DNA of 64,000 nucleotides from Nostoc carneum NIES-2107 (GTDB taxonomy: Bacteria > Cyanobacteriota > Cyanobacteriia > Cyanobacteriales > Nostocaceae). The position numbers and the translations under genes are program-made. Positions 19,344 through 28,709 of this stretch are shown here, piece by piece. The notes under the pieces were generated by a model, which saw only the letters and a list, made by a program, of their open reading frames with translations, was not told the DNA's origin and searched no databases. Location: NCBI GenBank assembly GCA_002368155.1, contig AP018180.1, forward strand, positions 4,325,380 through 4,389,379. Reading direction: 5' to 3'. Each line of letters begins with the position of its first letter. Position 1 is the stretch's first letter.

Positions 19344-20540
19344 ATGATTGCTGAAAAAATTGCTAACTTCTTATCTACCTATTTAATGAATAAAAAAATT
19401 CCTTTATCATGGCTACAATTGACGCGGGAAAAAACCCGTTTGGCTGTAGCTTTGGCAGGAATTGGATTTGCTGATATTTTAATGTTTATGCAACTTGGTT
19501 TCCGAGATGCTTTGTACTATAGTAACGTCCGTTTACATAGCAGCTTGGAAGGCGACATTGTTTTAATTAATAGTCAGTCTAATGCTATCTTGTCGATGAG
19601 GAGTTTTTCCCAACGACGTTTATATAAAGCTTTAGATTTACCAGCAGTTCAATCAGTACATCCTATCTATTTAGACTACACAGCTTGGAGAAATCCGGAG
19701 ACAGGTCGCCCTCGGAGTATTCTGATATTTGGTTTTAACCCAGAAGTTAATATTTTTAACTTACCAGGAATGGTGGAAAATTTAGATAAGCTCAAACTCC
19801 CTGATGTAGTTTTATATGATCGTTCTTCTCGGGTAGAGTATGGGCCAATTGCTGCTGATTTTGAGCAAGGTAAAAATGTCACAGCAGAAGTGAGAAGACG
19901 ACGGATTAAAGTAGTAGGTTTATTTACTTTAGGTGCATCTTTCGGTGCTGATGGTAATTTAATTACTAGCGATGTTAACTTTTTGCGAATATTTAATAAT
20001 CGCCAGCGCGGTTTAATTGATATTGGGGTAATCAAGCTTAAGCCTGGTGCAGATGCAAATGCAGTTACTCAAGAATTAAGAAACTATTTACCTCAAGATG
20101 TTAATGTTTTAACCAAGCAACAATTTATTGATTTTGAGCGTCATTACTGGGCAAGTAGTACTGCGATTGGTTTTATTTTTACTTTAGGGACAATTATGGG
20201 CTTTATTGTGGGCACCGTAATTGTTTACCAAATTCTCTATACGGAAGTTGCTGATCACTTGGCTGAATACGCGACATTAAAAGCAATAGGTTATACCCAA
20301 AACTATTTATTAACAGTCATCCTGCAAGAAGCTTTTTTATTAGCAGTTATTGGGTTTATACCTGGATTTACCTTTGCATTATTTATGTATTCTACTGCTA
20401 GAAACGCTACATTGCTTCCAGTTTTTATGAGTCTTGAGCGTGCTTTATTAGTACTATTTTTAACTATTTTGATGTGCTTTATTTCCGGTGCGATCGCAGT
20501 GCGTAAGTTACGTTCGGCCGACCCCGCTGATATCTTTTAA
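19344..20540 (+). CDS. devC: ABC exporter permease, DevC-like
   Basis: This 398-residue MacB/FtsX-type permease has one membrane segment near residues 30-50 (LAVALAGIGFADILMFMQLGF), a periplasmic domain of about 200 residues, and three C-terminal membrane segments (AIGFIFTLGTIMGFIVGTV, LLTVILQEAFLLAVIGFIPG, ALLVLFLTILMCFISGAIAV). The closing RKLRSADPADIF is typical of DevC. It follows the devB-like gene by about 290 bases and precedes the devA-like ATPase, the canonical devBCA order. A repeat of AATTTTGAATTTTG lies in the gap. Confidence 0.88.
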   Translation: MIAEKIANFLSTYLMNKKIPLSWLQLTREKTRLAVALAGIGFADILMFMQLGFRDALYYSNVRLHSSLEGDIVLINSQSNAILSMRSFSQRRLYKALDLPAVQSVHPIYLDYTAWRNPETGRPRSILIFGFNPEVNIFNLPGMVENLDKLKLPDVVLYDRSSRVEYGPIAADFEQGKNVTAEVRRRRIKVVGLFTLGASFGADGNLITSDVNFLRIFNNRQRGLIDIGVIKLKPGADANAVTQELRNYLPQDVNVLTKQQFIDFERHYWASSTAIGFIFTLGTIMGFIVGTVIVYQILYTEVADHLAEYATLKAIGYTQNYLLTVILQEAFLLAVIGFIPGFTFALFMYSTARNATLLPVFMSLERALLVLFLTILMCFISGAIAVRKLRSADPADIF

Positions 20541-20701
20541 TCAATTAAATTTGGCTGTATAAATTTAGAAAATTTTAAATACTAAAATCATTATAAATGC
20601 TCAATACTTATCAAAAATACTATTTTATAATCGATGATTAATAACTTATTTTGTTACTTACAGTTACCTTCGTAAACTCTTAACATCCAGCTACCCACAT
20701 T

Positions 20702-21439
20702 ATGATGCGACAAGAACCTGTAATTGCTATTAAAAATCTCAATCATTACTATGGTAGAGGCGCACTGAAAAGACAGATTTTATTTGATATTAATCTAGAG
20801 ATTTATGCTGGTGAAATTGTGATTATGACTGGGCCATCAGGTTCAGGTAAAACTACATTACTGAGTTTGATTGGTGGGCTACGTTCTGTACAAGAAGGTA
20901 GCTTAAAATTTCTCAGTGAAGAATTATTAGGTGCCAGTCAAAATCAGTTAGTGCAAGTCCGCCGGAAAATAGGTTATATTTTCCAGGCTCATAATTTGCT
21001 AGGATTCTTAACCGCCAGACAAAATGTACAGATGGCGGTAGAGTTAAATGACGAAGTTGCCCAAAGCGAAGCAATTGCTAAATCAGAAGCAATGCTGACA
21101 GCGGTTGGGTTACAAGAGAGAATTAATTACTATCCAGATAATCTATCTGGTGGTCAAAAACAAAGAATTGCGATCGCTCGCGCCTTGGTGAATCATCCTC
21201 CCCTCGTACTAGCAGACGAACCAACAGCAGCTTTAGACAAACAATCTGGACGGGATGTTGTAGAAATCATGCAACGCCTTGCCAAAGACCAAGGAACGTC
21301 TATTTTGTTGGTTACACATGATAACCGCATTTTAGATATAGCCGATCGCATTGTCGAAATGGAAGATGGGCTTTTGGCGCGCGATTCTCAAAGTGTTGTC
21401 AGCCATTACGATTCTGGCTTGAGAAATCAGAACTCATAA
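20702..21439 (+). CDS. devA: ABC exporter ATP-binding subunit, DevA-like
   Basis: This 245-residue ABC ATPase powers the DevBC-like exporter. Walker A is GPSGSGKTTLL, the Q-loop is in YIFQAHNLLGFLTA, the signature is NLSGGQKQRIAIARAL, Walker B is LVLADEPTAALD, and the switch His is in LLVTHDNRI. The opening region (VIAIKNLNHYYGRGALKRQIL) matches the DevA subgroup of LolD/MacB-type ATPases. It is the last of three same-strand genes. The start codon is ATG 20702, with ATG 20705 an equally possible alternative. Confidence 0.9.
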   Translation: MMRQEPVIAIKNLNHYYGRGALKRQILFDINLEIYAGEIVIMTGPSGSGKTTLLSLIGGLRSVQEGSLKFLSEELLGASQNQLVQVRRKIGYIFQAHNLLGFLTARQNVQMAVELNDEVAQSEAIAKSEAMLTAVGLQERINYYPDNLSGGQKQRIAIARALVNHPPLVLADEPTAALDKQSGRDVVEIMQRLAKDQGTSILLVTHDNRILDIADRIVEMEDGLLARDSQSVVSHYDSGLRNQNS

Positions 21440-21466
21440 AGTGGAAAGAGCTGCACCCTACAATAC

Positions 21467-22345
21467 TTAATGATTGTTAGCGTGACCTGATTGTTTAGCT
21501 ACAGGCTGCTGCGGCACATTCTTACCAGGAGTAGCTTGACGGCTTGTACGGAAAGAGACATTGACACCATCATTTGATTGCTCTAGTACTAACAAAGGGG
21601 TAGGTTTAGCCTTCTGATCCCAATGCATATTAGCAATCCGTCCTTGAATTGTCGGTTGCCAAGTATCTTCATCGTCTGTGGGGCTAAGGTAAGTTTCGAT
21701 ACAATCAATAATCTGGCTAATAGTGGCAGAAGTCGCTTGTGTTGGTAACTTCATTAAGCGAATTTGCACGCGAAATAGTACTCGCTTCGCCATGTTGGGT
21801 GGAGTACCAGTTTCATATTCAACATCAAAAGTTTCATCAACTTGCCGTCCGGTACTAGTGGCAATCCCTACAGCGCCTTGCTGGGATTGATTGGGACGTA
21901 GAGCTTGAGAAATTTTTTCTTTAACTTGGATTTTAATTTGATTAACGATCGCAAAATGAAATACCTCTTCTGCCATCCGCATCCGCAGATAATCTAAGTT
22001 GAAATCCCGGGAGTTAACCAAATCGGGATTTGTTTCCATTTTGCGAATGGTTTCTAGCGCCAGCTTAAACTTTTTCTCTAGTTCTCGGGTGCGGAATTGT
22101 TCAAACTTGAGTTTTTTATCTAGTTGAGTCTTCAGGAATTTGCCATAGGCAACTAAAGCAATCACTGCTAACAACAACCCTCCAGAAGTAAACATGAATA
22201 TGGGAGCAGGAGGGCTTTGTGGTGCTTTTGATGGTACTTCTTGGGTTGCCTTTTTAGCTTTTCCCGTTGAAGTTTGGGCTGCAAAAATCAAATTGTACAT
22301 GGTTGGCAAACTGCTAAACTTAATTCCTGATGCTAGGGTGCCCAA
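21467..22345 (-). CDS. Membrane-anchored hypothetical protein
   Basis: I do not recognise a named domain in this protein of 292 residues (277 if translation starts at the ATG at 22300, MYNLIFAAQ). It has a short N-terminal hydrophobic stretch, a Pro/Lys-rich linker, one membrane segment (IFMFTSGGLLLAVIALVAYG), a coiled-coil region (LKFEQFRTRELEKKFKLALE) and a soluble C-terminal domain of mixed alpha/beta character (QVDETFDVEYETGTPPNMAKR, ISQIIDCIETYLSP). It converges on the devA-like gene and is divergent from the HAD phosphatase gene, whose start is only about 45 bases away. Confidence 0.75.
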   Translation of the reverse strand: MGTLASGIKFSSLPTMYNLIFAAQTSTGKAKKATQEVPSKAPQSPPAPIFMFTSGGLLLAVIALVAYGKFLKTQLDKKLKFEQFRTRELEKKFKLALETIRKMETNPDLVNSRDFNLDYLRMRMAEEVFHFAIVNQIKIQVKEKISQALRPNQSQQGAVGIATSTGRQVDETFDVEYETGTPPNMAKRVLFRVQIRLMKLPTQATSATISQIIDCIETYLSPTDDEDTWQPTIQGRIANMHWDQKAKPTPLLVLEQSNDGVNVSFRTSRQATPGKNVPQQPVAKQSGHANNH

Positions 22346-22404
22346 ATTTTGAACAGTAATTTGCGGTATTATTACTATTTTTTATTACTTTGACTAAATC
22401 GTAT

Positions 22405-23238
22405 ATGTACACACACTTTAGCCCTGATGATAAAGGTTTTATAAATTCCTTGCCCTTGTCTGAAGCGACCTCAAGTTATTGGCAAAAGATTCAACTGGTG
22501 GCTACAGATATGGATGGCACCTTAACCAAAAAAGGTAAATTTACCAGTAACCTTTTGCAATCTTTAGAAAATTTAGCAGCAGCAAATATTAAAGTGCTAA
22601 TTGTTACTGGGCGATCTGCCGGATGGGTGAGTGGACTCAGTAGCTTAATGCCTGTAGTGGGTGCGATCGCAGAAAACGGCGGTTTATTCTATCCTACTGG
22701 GAGCGATCGCCCAGTAGCACTAACGCCCATTTCTGACTTAGCTAGCCATCGTCAAAATTTAGCTGCGGCTTTTGAGCAATTACAAAATCAGTTTCCGCAA
22801 ATCCGAGAATCTACTGACAATCGATTTCGCATCACCGATTGGACTTTTGATGTCGCATCCTTAAATACCACAGAATTACAAACCCTGAGTCATTTATGTC
22901 AAGAAATGGGATGGGGATTTACTTACAGTAATGTACAGTGTCATATTAAACCGCAAACTCAAGATAAAGCTGTAGGTTTGTTGCAAGTATTACAGAAAAA
23001 TTGTCCGCAATATTCCCCAGAACAAATTGTGACGGTGGGTGATAGTCCTAATGATGAAAGTTTATTTGATCGGCGTTATTTTCCCATCTCTGTAGGTGTA
23101 GCGAATGTATTGGAATATGCCAACCAATTAAAGTATCAGCCTGCTTATGTAACCAGCGCTGCGGAAGGGGAAGGATTTTGTGAGTTATCAAATTATCTTT
23201 TGCGCGGTGTAATGAATACAACCCCAATAAATTTATAG
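22405..23238 (+). CDS. HAD-superfamily phosphatase (Cof/IIB type)
   Basis: This phosphatase of about 277 residues belongs to the HAD IIB group, acting on small phosphorylated metabolites such as sugar phosphates. Motif I is VATDMDGTLT with the nucleophile Asp; motif II is VLIVTGRSAGWV; motif III is the Lys in QTQDKAVGL; motif IV is VTVGDSPNDESLF. The cap between motifs II and III is of the size found in sucrose- and mannosylglycerate-phosphate phosphatases, but I cannot choose among these. The ATG at 22405 is taken as start; an in-frame TTG at 22390 is possible. Confidence 0.85.
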   Translation: MYTHFSPDDKGFINSLPLSEATSSYWQKIQLVATDMDGTLTKKGKFTSNLLQSLENLAAANIKVLIVTGRSAGWVSGLSSLMPVVGAIAENGGLFYPTGSDRPVALTPISDLASHRQNLAAAFEQLQNQFPQIRESTDNRFRITDWTFDVASLNTTELQTLSHLCQEMGWGFTYSNVQCHIKPQTQDKAVGLLQVLQKNCPQYSPEQIVTVGDSPNDESLFDRRYFPISVGVANVLEYANQLKYQPAYVTSAAEGEGFCELSNYLLRGVMNTTPINL

Positions 23239-23391
23239 TTCACTTCATTTGAGTACTTTTCAGTACGCTCTTGGCTGAGTATGCGTAACAATTTATAACA
23301 TTGGCTACTTAGTATCTTGCTTGATTTATAGTACAATAGTACCAAATAACGCAAAAACCTATAATTGATAACTGTAGGTTCACGTAAAGTT

Positions 23392-24037
23392 ATGTCTCAA
23401 GCAGATACTAGCTCAGAAATTTTATACCAACAAATACAGAGGCTTGGCGATCACGAATTACAAGTTGAGTATTTAAACCAATTGCAATGGACAGAACCCA
23501 TTGCACAGATATTACCCCTAGTAGATGATGAAACTGCGTTACGAGTGGTGAAGTTAGCTCTAGAAGTAGACTTGTGTTTGGGAGCTCAACTCGCAGGAGC
23601 CGTGAGACCAGAGCTACAAAGTACTACCGTAGATTGGGTAATATCTACTGAGGTTTCTCCAGGATTTTTATTTGACTTAGTGGGTATAACTGGCTCTGAT
23701 GCAGCAATTCCGTTTCTAGTCAAAGTGGTGAACGAAGAAAAGCAAAATGCATATTCTGCTATTCATGCATTAGGTGAAATTGGTACAGAAGCAGCAGTAA
23801 AAGCAGCAATACTAGCACTTACAGAAATTTACCACGACGCGAGGAAGCATTTTCAAGAAAATAAGATATTGTCTGTTATTTATGCCTTAGAAAAAATTGG
23901 TACAGAAGCGGCAGTGGAAGTACTTATAGAAATCATGAACAATGAAGAGTGGAATGACTATGACATATCAGGAACCTGCGTTGAAGCAGCACAAGCATTA
24001 GCAAATATCAATTCTGAGTCTGGAAGACAAGCGCTAG
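23392..24037 (+). pseudogene. HEAT-repeat protein gene, 5' part (interrupted by IS)
   Basis: This is the N-terminal 215 codons of a HEAT-repeat protein. Repeats are visible as paired helices (DAAIPFLVKVVNEEKQNAYS then AIHALGEIGTEAAVKAAILA, and VIYALEKIGTEAAVEVLIEI). The reading frame is cut at 24037 by an IS1182-type element; the last 17 codons of the open frame are insertion sequence. Joining base 24037 directly to base 25849, which removes the element and one CTAG copy, restores one uninterrupted frame (QALVRWCLKY across the junction) of about 546 codons. Before the insertion the protein would have been a full HEAT-repeat scaffold. The truncated N-terminal product might still be made. Confidence 0.85.
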
Positions 24038-25848
24038 AACACCGATTCAGTAATCAAATAGAAGTAGAGGCTGGCTCAGTAGTGTGAGTAAAAATTTTGG
24101 CAAGGACATGAAGATTATGAACAACCGCTACGCGACGAAGATCAAATAAGTTTTTGCGACAACCAACATAGCGAGCTTGTTCACCTTGCCAACGACCAAT
24201 ATGAGATAAAGAATGCTCAACACAAACGCGTTCGCGGAGTTTGGCACGTCCAATAGGGGTTAATTGACGTTCTCGTAACTCTCGAAATAATTGTTCTTCT
24301 GGATGAATTGAAATACTACGTCCGCGTGGTGAACTGGTGCAAGATTCTCTGAGAGGACAGGTTGCACAAACTTCTTGTGGGAACTGAATTTTAGCACCCA
24401 AACTAAAAGGTAAAGTTACCTGATTGGGACAACAAATAGTACCATTGTCCCAGTCCAACACAAAGGCAGTTTTACCAAATTTTGTACCGTTGTGGACGAC
24501 CCAAGCCTTACAGTATATACTCAATTGCTCACTACGATTTTTAACTAAGGAGCTACTCAAGTAAGCCCGGTCAATATGCAATTCGGTAAGTTCAACATCT
24601 TGTGTTTGTAAGTCCTGAGTAATCGCATCGGTTACTGATGCTTCTGGGACATTAGCTTTGGTAATACCAACAGCGCGAATCATTCCGTTGTCTAAATCTC
24701 GTAACACATGACGTTTATAGCCATCAATTTTCTGGCTACGGCTTTTACGTCCATGTCTCATCTCTTCGTCTTCAACTGAAATACGTCGTTCTTTGGCAAC
24801 ACCAGAGCGCAGTTTTACCTCACCATTGGCATCAACTTCCACATCCTGTGTTTCGATTTGTCTTGCTGTTTCAAGAGTTGAACGAAGTAGCGGATGTTCA
24901 TTTTCAGTAGGCTGTGTTTGAACAAAAGTCTCAACTCTCTCTAAAGCATCCAGTACAATCCCCAAGGCCAAATTTTTCTGATCTGGGTCATCCCAGTTTA
25001 AGTCTAAAGCCGCTTTCAAGCTTGAAGTTGCAACCATATCTACCCCAATATCTTGTGCAACTTCCGCCAACCCCCTCCCCTGCTGGACAGCTATCACGCC
25101 AATCGCTTTTTTGAGCGCGTGACCCAATAAATTATATGTATCTTCAACCTTCGATGCTCCCCACAAGGGGCTGGAATCAAGCGCTGCCCGTAATTGCCTT
25201 GAGCCAAAACCCTTGCTCTGTTCTGCTAGTTTTACTGTTTTCTCAATTAATCGTCGGTCGAGTCCTTGGATAATCAGTGCTGTGCGAAACCTGGCAAGTG
25301 TCGCTTGAGAAAATGGTGCTTGCTCACAATCAATGCAATCAAGCACTAACTGCCAACGTCTATCCATGAGCAACGCTTCAATCGCTTCCGCATCGGATGC
25401 TCCTGTATAAGCTTGTAAGATTGTCACTAATGCCAGTTGTGCTGGAGGTACTGGTGGATGCCCTTTGGGAGAATCTGCATAAAGCTTGCTCAGTTCTTCT
25501 TGAAATTCCTCATCAAATAACTGATGACGGTATTGCCGCAAGAACGTGAATAGCTTTGCTCTTTTGATCCGCTTGACGATTTTTTGCTCTTGAGCGTTAA
25601 GTTCGGTCGGTGGATGCCAATGGACTGGACGCATAGGTATACTCTCGGTCTTTCATGCATCTGTGTAACATCGAATATACCTGAAACTTGAGCGCACTTT
25701 TCCTTGAGAGTTGATTAAATCTCTATATTCCATTACTAATGGCTACAATCATTACCTGATAAGATTTTGCTCTATTTTTACCTTCATCCTTTTACTCTAT
25801 ATCAGCTTGATTTGCTTTCGTTTCTCCATTACTGAATCGGTGTTCTAG
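24034..25848. mobile_element. Intact IS1182-family insertion sequence with CTAG target duplication
   Basis: The element runs from 24038 to 25844 (1807 bp). Its ends are a perfect 17-bp inverted repeat AACACCGATTCAGTAAT (24038-24054, and complement at 25828-25844). It is flanked by direct CTAG copies at 24034-24037 and 25845-25848, the palindromic four-base target duplication expected for this family. It holds a single complete transposase on the minus strand. Perfect ends, an intact transposase and a still reconstructable host frame indicate a recent insertion. Confidence 0.93.
24054..25634 (-). CDS. IS1182-family transposase
   Basis: This full-length DDE transposase of 526 residues contains the IS1182 N-terminal domain (LFTFLRQYRHQLFDEEFQEE, PPVPPAQLALVTILQAYTGA), a first Asp in LRAALDSSPLWG, the second in LTELHIDRAYLSS, a cysteine cluster (CCPNQ, CATCPLRESC) and a C-terminal Glu region near RVCVEHSLSHIGRWQG. 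No stop or frameshift is seen, so the element may be active. The stop codon lies inside the terminal inverted repeat. It is read against the interrupted host gene. Confidence 0.92.
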   Translation of the reverse strand: MRPVHWHPPTELNAQEQKIVKRIKRAKLFTFLRQYRHQLFDEEFQEELSKLYADSPKGHPPVPPAQLALVTILQAYTGASDAEAIEALLMDRRWQLVLDCIDCEQAPFSQATLARFRTALIIQGLDRRLIEKTVKLAEQSKGFGSRQLRAALDSSPLWGASKVEDTYNLLGHALKKAIGVIAVQQGRGLAEVAQDIGVDMVATSSLKAALDLNWDDPDQKNLALGIVLDALERVETFVQTQPTENEHPLLRSTLETARQIETQDVEVDANGEVKLRSGVAKERRISVEDEEMRHGRKSRSQKIDGYKRHVLRDLDNGMIRAVGITKANVPEASVTDAITQDLQTQDVELTELHIDRAYLSSSLVKNRSEQLSIYCKAWVVHNGTKFGKTAFVLDWDNGTICCPNQVTLPFSLGAKIQFPQEVCATCPLRESCTSSPRGRSISIHPEEQLFRELRERQLTPIGRAKLRERVCVEHSLSHIGRWQGEQARYVGCRKNLFDLRRVAVVHNLHVLAKIFTHTTEPASTSI

Positions 25849-26843
25849 TGCGTTGGTGTCTGAAATATTTCGATTGGACAGATTTTAGCAGTACTGCTGC
25901 TGACCTTCTGATTCCAATTGCTACCCCGGAGATTGTGCCAGAACTCCAGAAGTTTGTAGAAAATGAAGACGATGATTATTATGTGGCTGAAGATGCAGCT
26001 AGGGTCTTGGATGCTATTCACGCCAGAGCTAGCATTAATGAAGATGAGTCGCAATTAACTCCAACTAGCTCTCAACCAAACTTGGTAAACTTGGAACAAC
26101 TTTTAAACGATCAAGACGAATCAGTTCGTCTTAGCGCCGTGAAAGATTTGGGTGGAGTTGCTGCTGAAGCTGTAATACCTTTGCTACAACAAGCTTTGAA
26201 TGATGAATATGCTGGGGTACGTCGCTGTGCGGCTGAACAATTAGGGAATTTTATTTCAGAGTCAGCAGTAGCGGGACTAATACAGGCTTTGCAGGATGAA
26301 AATTCTGCGGTACGTTGGTCTGCTGCAGAAGGGTTGGCTAAAATTGCCACAGAATCAGCAACAACTGTATTAATTTCTGCATTAAATGATGAAAGTGCAG
26401 GAGTGCGATCGCTCGTTGCTCAGGCATTAGGTAAAATCCATACAGCAGATGCATTGTTAGGTTTACAGCCAGCCTTGAGTGATGCAGATATTTGGGTACG
26501 TCTAAATGCGGCTCAGAGTATAGGTTCCCAAGAATCTGTAGAAATATTACGCCAGGCACTAAGCGATCGCAATCCCAAAATTCGTAACAAAGCTGCTCTT
26601 GCTTTAGGAGAAGTTGGTGCTGTATCTGCAGTTCCAGAACTGATTGTGGCATTAACAGATGAAGACTCAACAGTGCGTGAAAATACAATCACAGCTTTAG
26701 GTAAAATTGTTGCTCCAGAATCATTATCTGGGCTGTTACATCTATTAGAATCAACTCAAAATTACTCAGGATTAGCAGGAACAATTAATTTTTTACAAAA
26801 ATCTCTTGGGTATTACAATCCCCGTTATTGTGCCAATAACTAA
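25848..26843 (+). pseudogene. HEAT-repeat protein gene, 3' part (after IS insertion)
   Basis: This is the remaining 331 codons of the interrupted HEAT-repeat gene. At least six successive HEAT/PBS-lyase-type units of about 31 residues are visible (for example DQDESVRLSAVKDLGGVAAE, DEYAGVRRCAAEQLGNF, DENSAVRWSAAEGLAKIA, DESAGVRSLVAQALGKIH, DEDSTVRENTITALGKIV). Such repeats form a curved protein-binding scaffold, in some cases bilin lyases. The frame opens at a GTG that includes the last base of the right CTAG, so it could be translated only if a promoter in the element or nearby drives it. The stop overlaps the next start (TAATG). Confidence 0.85.
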
Positions 26844-27592
26844 TGACAACTCCAAGAATTGCAACATTAACTTCTGAACAAGCAGCGTTAATTCCTGCAT
26901 ATAAACAAAAGTGGATAAATATTGCACTCACAACAACACCCATTGACCGCCAAAAAGCCAAAGAATCAGTCACAGCAGCTTATCAATTTCAAAACTTATC
27001 TGAACCTGAAATCATCTTTTTTAATAGCCCTTATGCAGCTTGGAAGGAGCGATTGATCCAAATTATCAATTTGCCGAAGAAAGAACGATGGCAGATGATT
27101 CAGGAAATTCAATTGCTCACTACCAACTTGGAAACAGCTTTAATATATGAACTCCGATATCAATTAACTCCCCAAATTCAAGATGAATTGTTATTTTACT
27201 TGCATAGAGAACTAGATATTGAGACACTCTTAAGTAATGAATTAAACTTAATGTGGACTATGTTTGATAGTAAATCTAAGAAGAAAGTTGAAACAGCAAA
27301 GCTATCTTTAGCCACAAGCGGTTTTTGTAATTTGTGGGCGAAAGCAGGCGCTTATTTAGATTTTTGTATTAATGTTTTAAATTGCGTCATTGACGAAAAA
27401 AGATGGAGCATCTATCAAAATTTGATTGCAAACATCGGCAAATTATTTCCCATGAAAGAGCAGGTAGTAATATGCGAACGTCCCTGTAAGCTTTTGTTAG
27501 ACGATGAAAATCGCTTTTGTGTTACATCTGAACCAGCAGTACAATTTATCGATGGCTACCAGATACATATTCCTGTGCAATGGCTCTGGTAA
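26843..27592 (+). CDS. DUF6745-like protein, apparently C-terminally shortened
   Basis: This 249-residue protein has the pattern I associate with DUF6745: RQKAKESVTAAYQFQNLSEP, IIFFNSPYAAW, a middle region with LWAKAGAYLDFCINVLNCVI, then VVICERPCKLLLDDENRFC and SEPAVQFIDGYQIHI. Family members usually continue past the DGY motif with a further C-terminal stretch. Here the frame ends ten residues after it and runs into the GATGCGTTACGC repeat, which suggests truncation or frameshift. The start overlaps the HEAT gene stop by one base, indicating translational coupling and a shared function; the IS insertion upstream is therefore likely to be polar on it. The function is unknown. Confidence 0.6.
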   Translation: MTTPRIATLTSEQAALIPAYKQKWINIALTTTPIDRQKAKESVTAAYQFQNLSEPEIIFFNSPYAAWKERLIQIINLPKKERWQMIQEIQLLTTNLETALIYELRYQLTPQIQDELLFYLHRELDIETLLSNELNLMWTMFDSKSKKKVETAKLSLATSGFCNLWAKAGAYLDFCINVLNCVIDEKRWSIYQNLIANIGKLFPMKEQVVICERPCKLLLDDENRFCVTSEPAVQFIDGYQIHIPVQWLW

Positions 27593-27646
27593 TACCATTT
27601 CTTGGGTAGAGGGTTTAGCATTGCTTTATCCTCTGTATTTGGCACT

Positions 27647-27677
27647 GATGCGTTACGCTATCGCTAACGCATCCTAC
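27647..27677. repeat. Palindromic repeat GATGCGTTACGC...GCTAACGCATC
   Basis: This imperfect palindrome of about 31 bases is also present at 12454-12484 and, in variant form, at 52034-52064. A related half-site (GGCTAACGCATC) occurs near 31869. It is dispersed and intergenic, a mobile-repeat signature. Confidence 0.7.
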
Positions 27678-27693
27678 GCGAACTGACACATTT

Positions 27694-27741
27694 TAGCGAG
27701 ATTTAGATCCCCGAATTTTTGAGAAAGTCGGGGATCTGGAC
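27694..27741. repeat. Hairpin element, copy 1 (second copy at 59333)
   Basis: The stem GATCCCCGA (27706-27714) pairs with TCGGGGATC (27728-27736) around a T-rich loop, within a conserved frame AGCGAGATTTAG...TCTGG. The same element, with compensating changes in the stem, occurs between the cupredoxin and map genes. Here it lies between converging genes and could act as a terminator. Confidence 0.7.
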
Positions 27742-27764
27742 AGCCACGTTTGCTTAAGAAGTTC

Positions 27765-28568
27765 TTAAGCGTTAGCCGCAGTAGGTGTTGGTAAACTTAC
27801 TTTCAACCGCTTAAACATCGCTTCCCGCGCTTGCATTGCCAAAGTATCATCTAAAGGTTCTAGGGTAATTGGCTGTTGATACTTCAGCCGCAAAGCTGTT
27901 TGAATTAACCAATCTGCAACAAAGGGATTTTTGGGTAATAAGGGGCCGTGAGAATAGGTTGCGATCGCATTCTGATAAAATGCTCCTTCTGTACCATCTT
28001 CACCGTTATTGCCTAAGCCGTAAACTACTTTTCCCAAGGCTTCCACTTTCCCCAGCTTGGTACGTCCACCGTGATTTTCAAAGCCAACTAAATACGGTGT
28101 GCTACCCGTCATCGCTTTTAAATCTTGCGCTAGGCGAGAAGCTGTAACTTCAATGACTAAGTTACCGATGCAGCGTTTAGTATTTTCACCAGGATGCACA
28201 GAGACTAAATCTAATATTCCTAAACCTTCAATGCGCTGTCCTAGTCCAGGTTCATAATAATGTCCTAGCAACTGCGGCGAACCACAGGTAAATACTCCCG
28301 GTGTACCATTTTCTATTTTTTCACGCATCGCATCGGCTTTTGCACCTTGCAAATCGCGCATGACAATTTCTTGCTGGCGGTCTTGTGCGCCACCACCGAC
28401 AATTAAATCAACAGATTTAATATCCTCTGCTGTCGCATTTTGATCTAAAGGTACAACCTTAACGCTGAAACCCCGCCATTGAGAGCGGCGTTCTATAGTA
28501 ATCACATTACCGCGATCGCCATAGGTACTCATCAGCGTCGGATATAACCAACCAATTGTAATTTGCAT
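27765..28568 (-). CDS. gatD: Lipid II isoglutaminyl synthase, glutamine amidotransferase subunit GatD
   Basis: This 267-residue class I glutamine amidotransferase of the CobB/CobQ type supplies ammonia to MurT, which amidates the D-Glu of lipid II. The start is placed at the ATG 28568 (MQITIGWLYPTLMSTYGD) since the 40 codons upstream are translated GGGGATTGGGG repeat. Visible elements are GDRGNVITI, DLIVGGGAQDRQQ, the nucleophile Cys in GVFTCGSPQLLGHYYE, FENHGGRT and the catalytic His in ATYSHGPLLPKNP. It follows murT on the same strand after 141 bases that contain repeat DNA and a GACGCGAT palindrome. Confidence 0.87.
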   Translation of the reverse strand: MQITIGWLYPTLMSTYGDRGNVITIERRSQWRGFSVKVVPLDQNATAEDIKSVDLIVGGGAQDRQQEIVMRDLQGAKADAMREKIENGTPGVFTCGSPQLLGHYYEPGLGQRIEGLGILDLVSVHPGENTKRCIGNLVIEVTASRLAQDLKAMTGSTPYLVGFENHGGRTKLGKVEALGKVVYGLGNNGEDGTEGAFYQNAIATYSHGPLLPKNPFVADWLIQTALRLKYQQPITLEPLDDTLAMQAREAMFKRLKVSLPTPTAANA

Positions 28569-28676
28569 AATATTGGGGAATGGGTAATGGGGAATGGGTA
28601 ATGGGGATTGGGGATTGGGGACTGGGGACTGGGGATTGGGGACTGGGGAAGATAAATAACTTTTACCTCTTGTACA

Positions 28677-28694
28677 GACGCGATTCATCGCGTC
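28677..28694. repeat. GACGCGAT-NN-ATCGCGTC palindrome (one of six)
   Basis: This near-perfect 18-base palindrome lies in the murT-gatD spacer. Other copies are at 12584-12601, 53499-53516, 53873-53890, 56724-56741 (inside the M16 peptidase gene) and 62328-62345 (inside the debranching enzyme gene). Most are flanked by TGTACAGA or AGAGA, so the mobile unit is longer than the palindrome. Confidence 0.8.
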
Positions 28695-28709
28695 TCTCCT
28701 TGACCAAAT

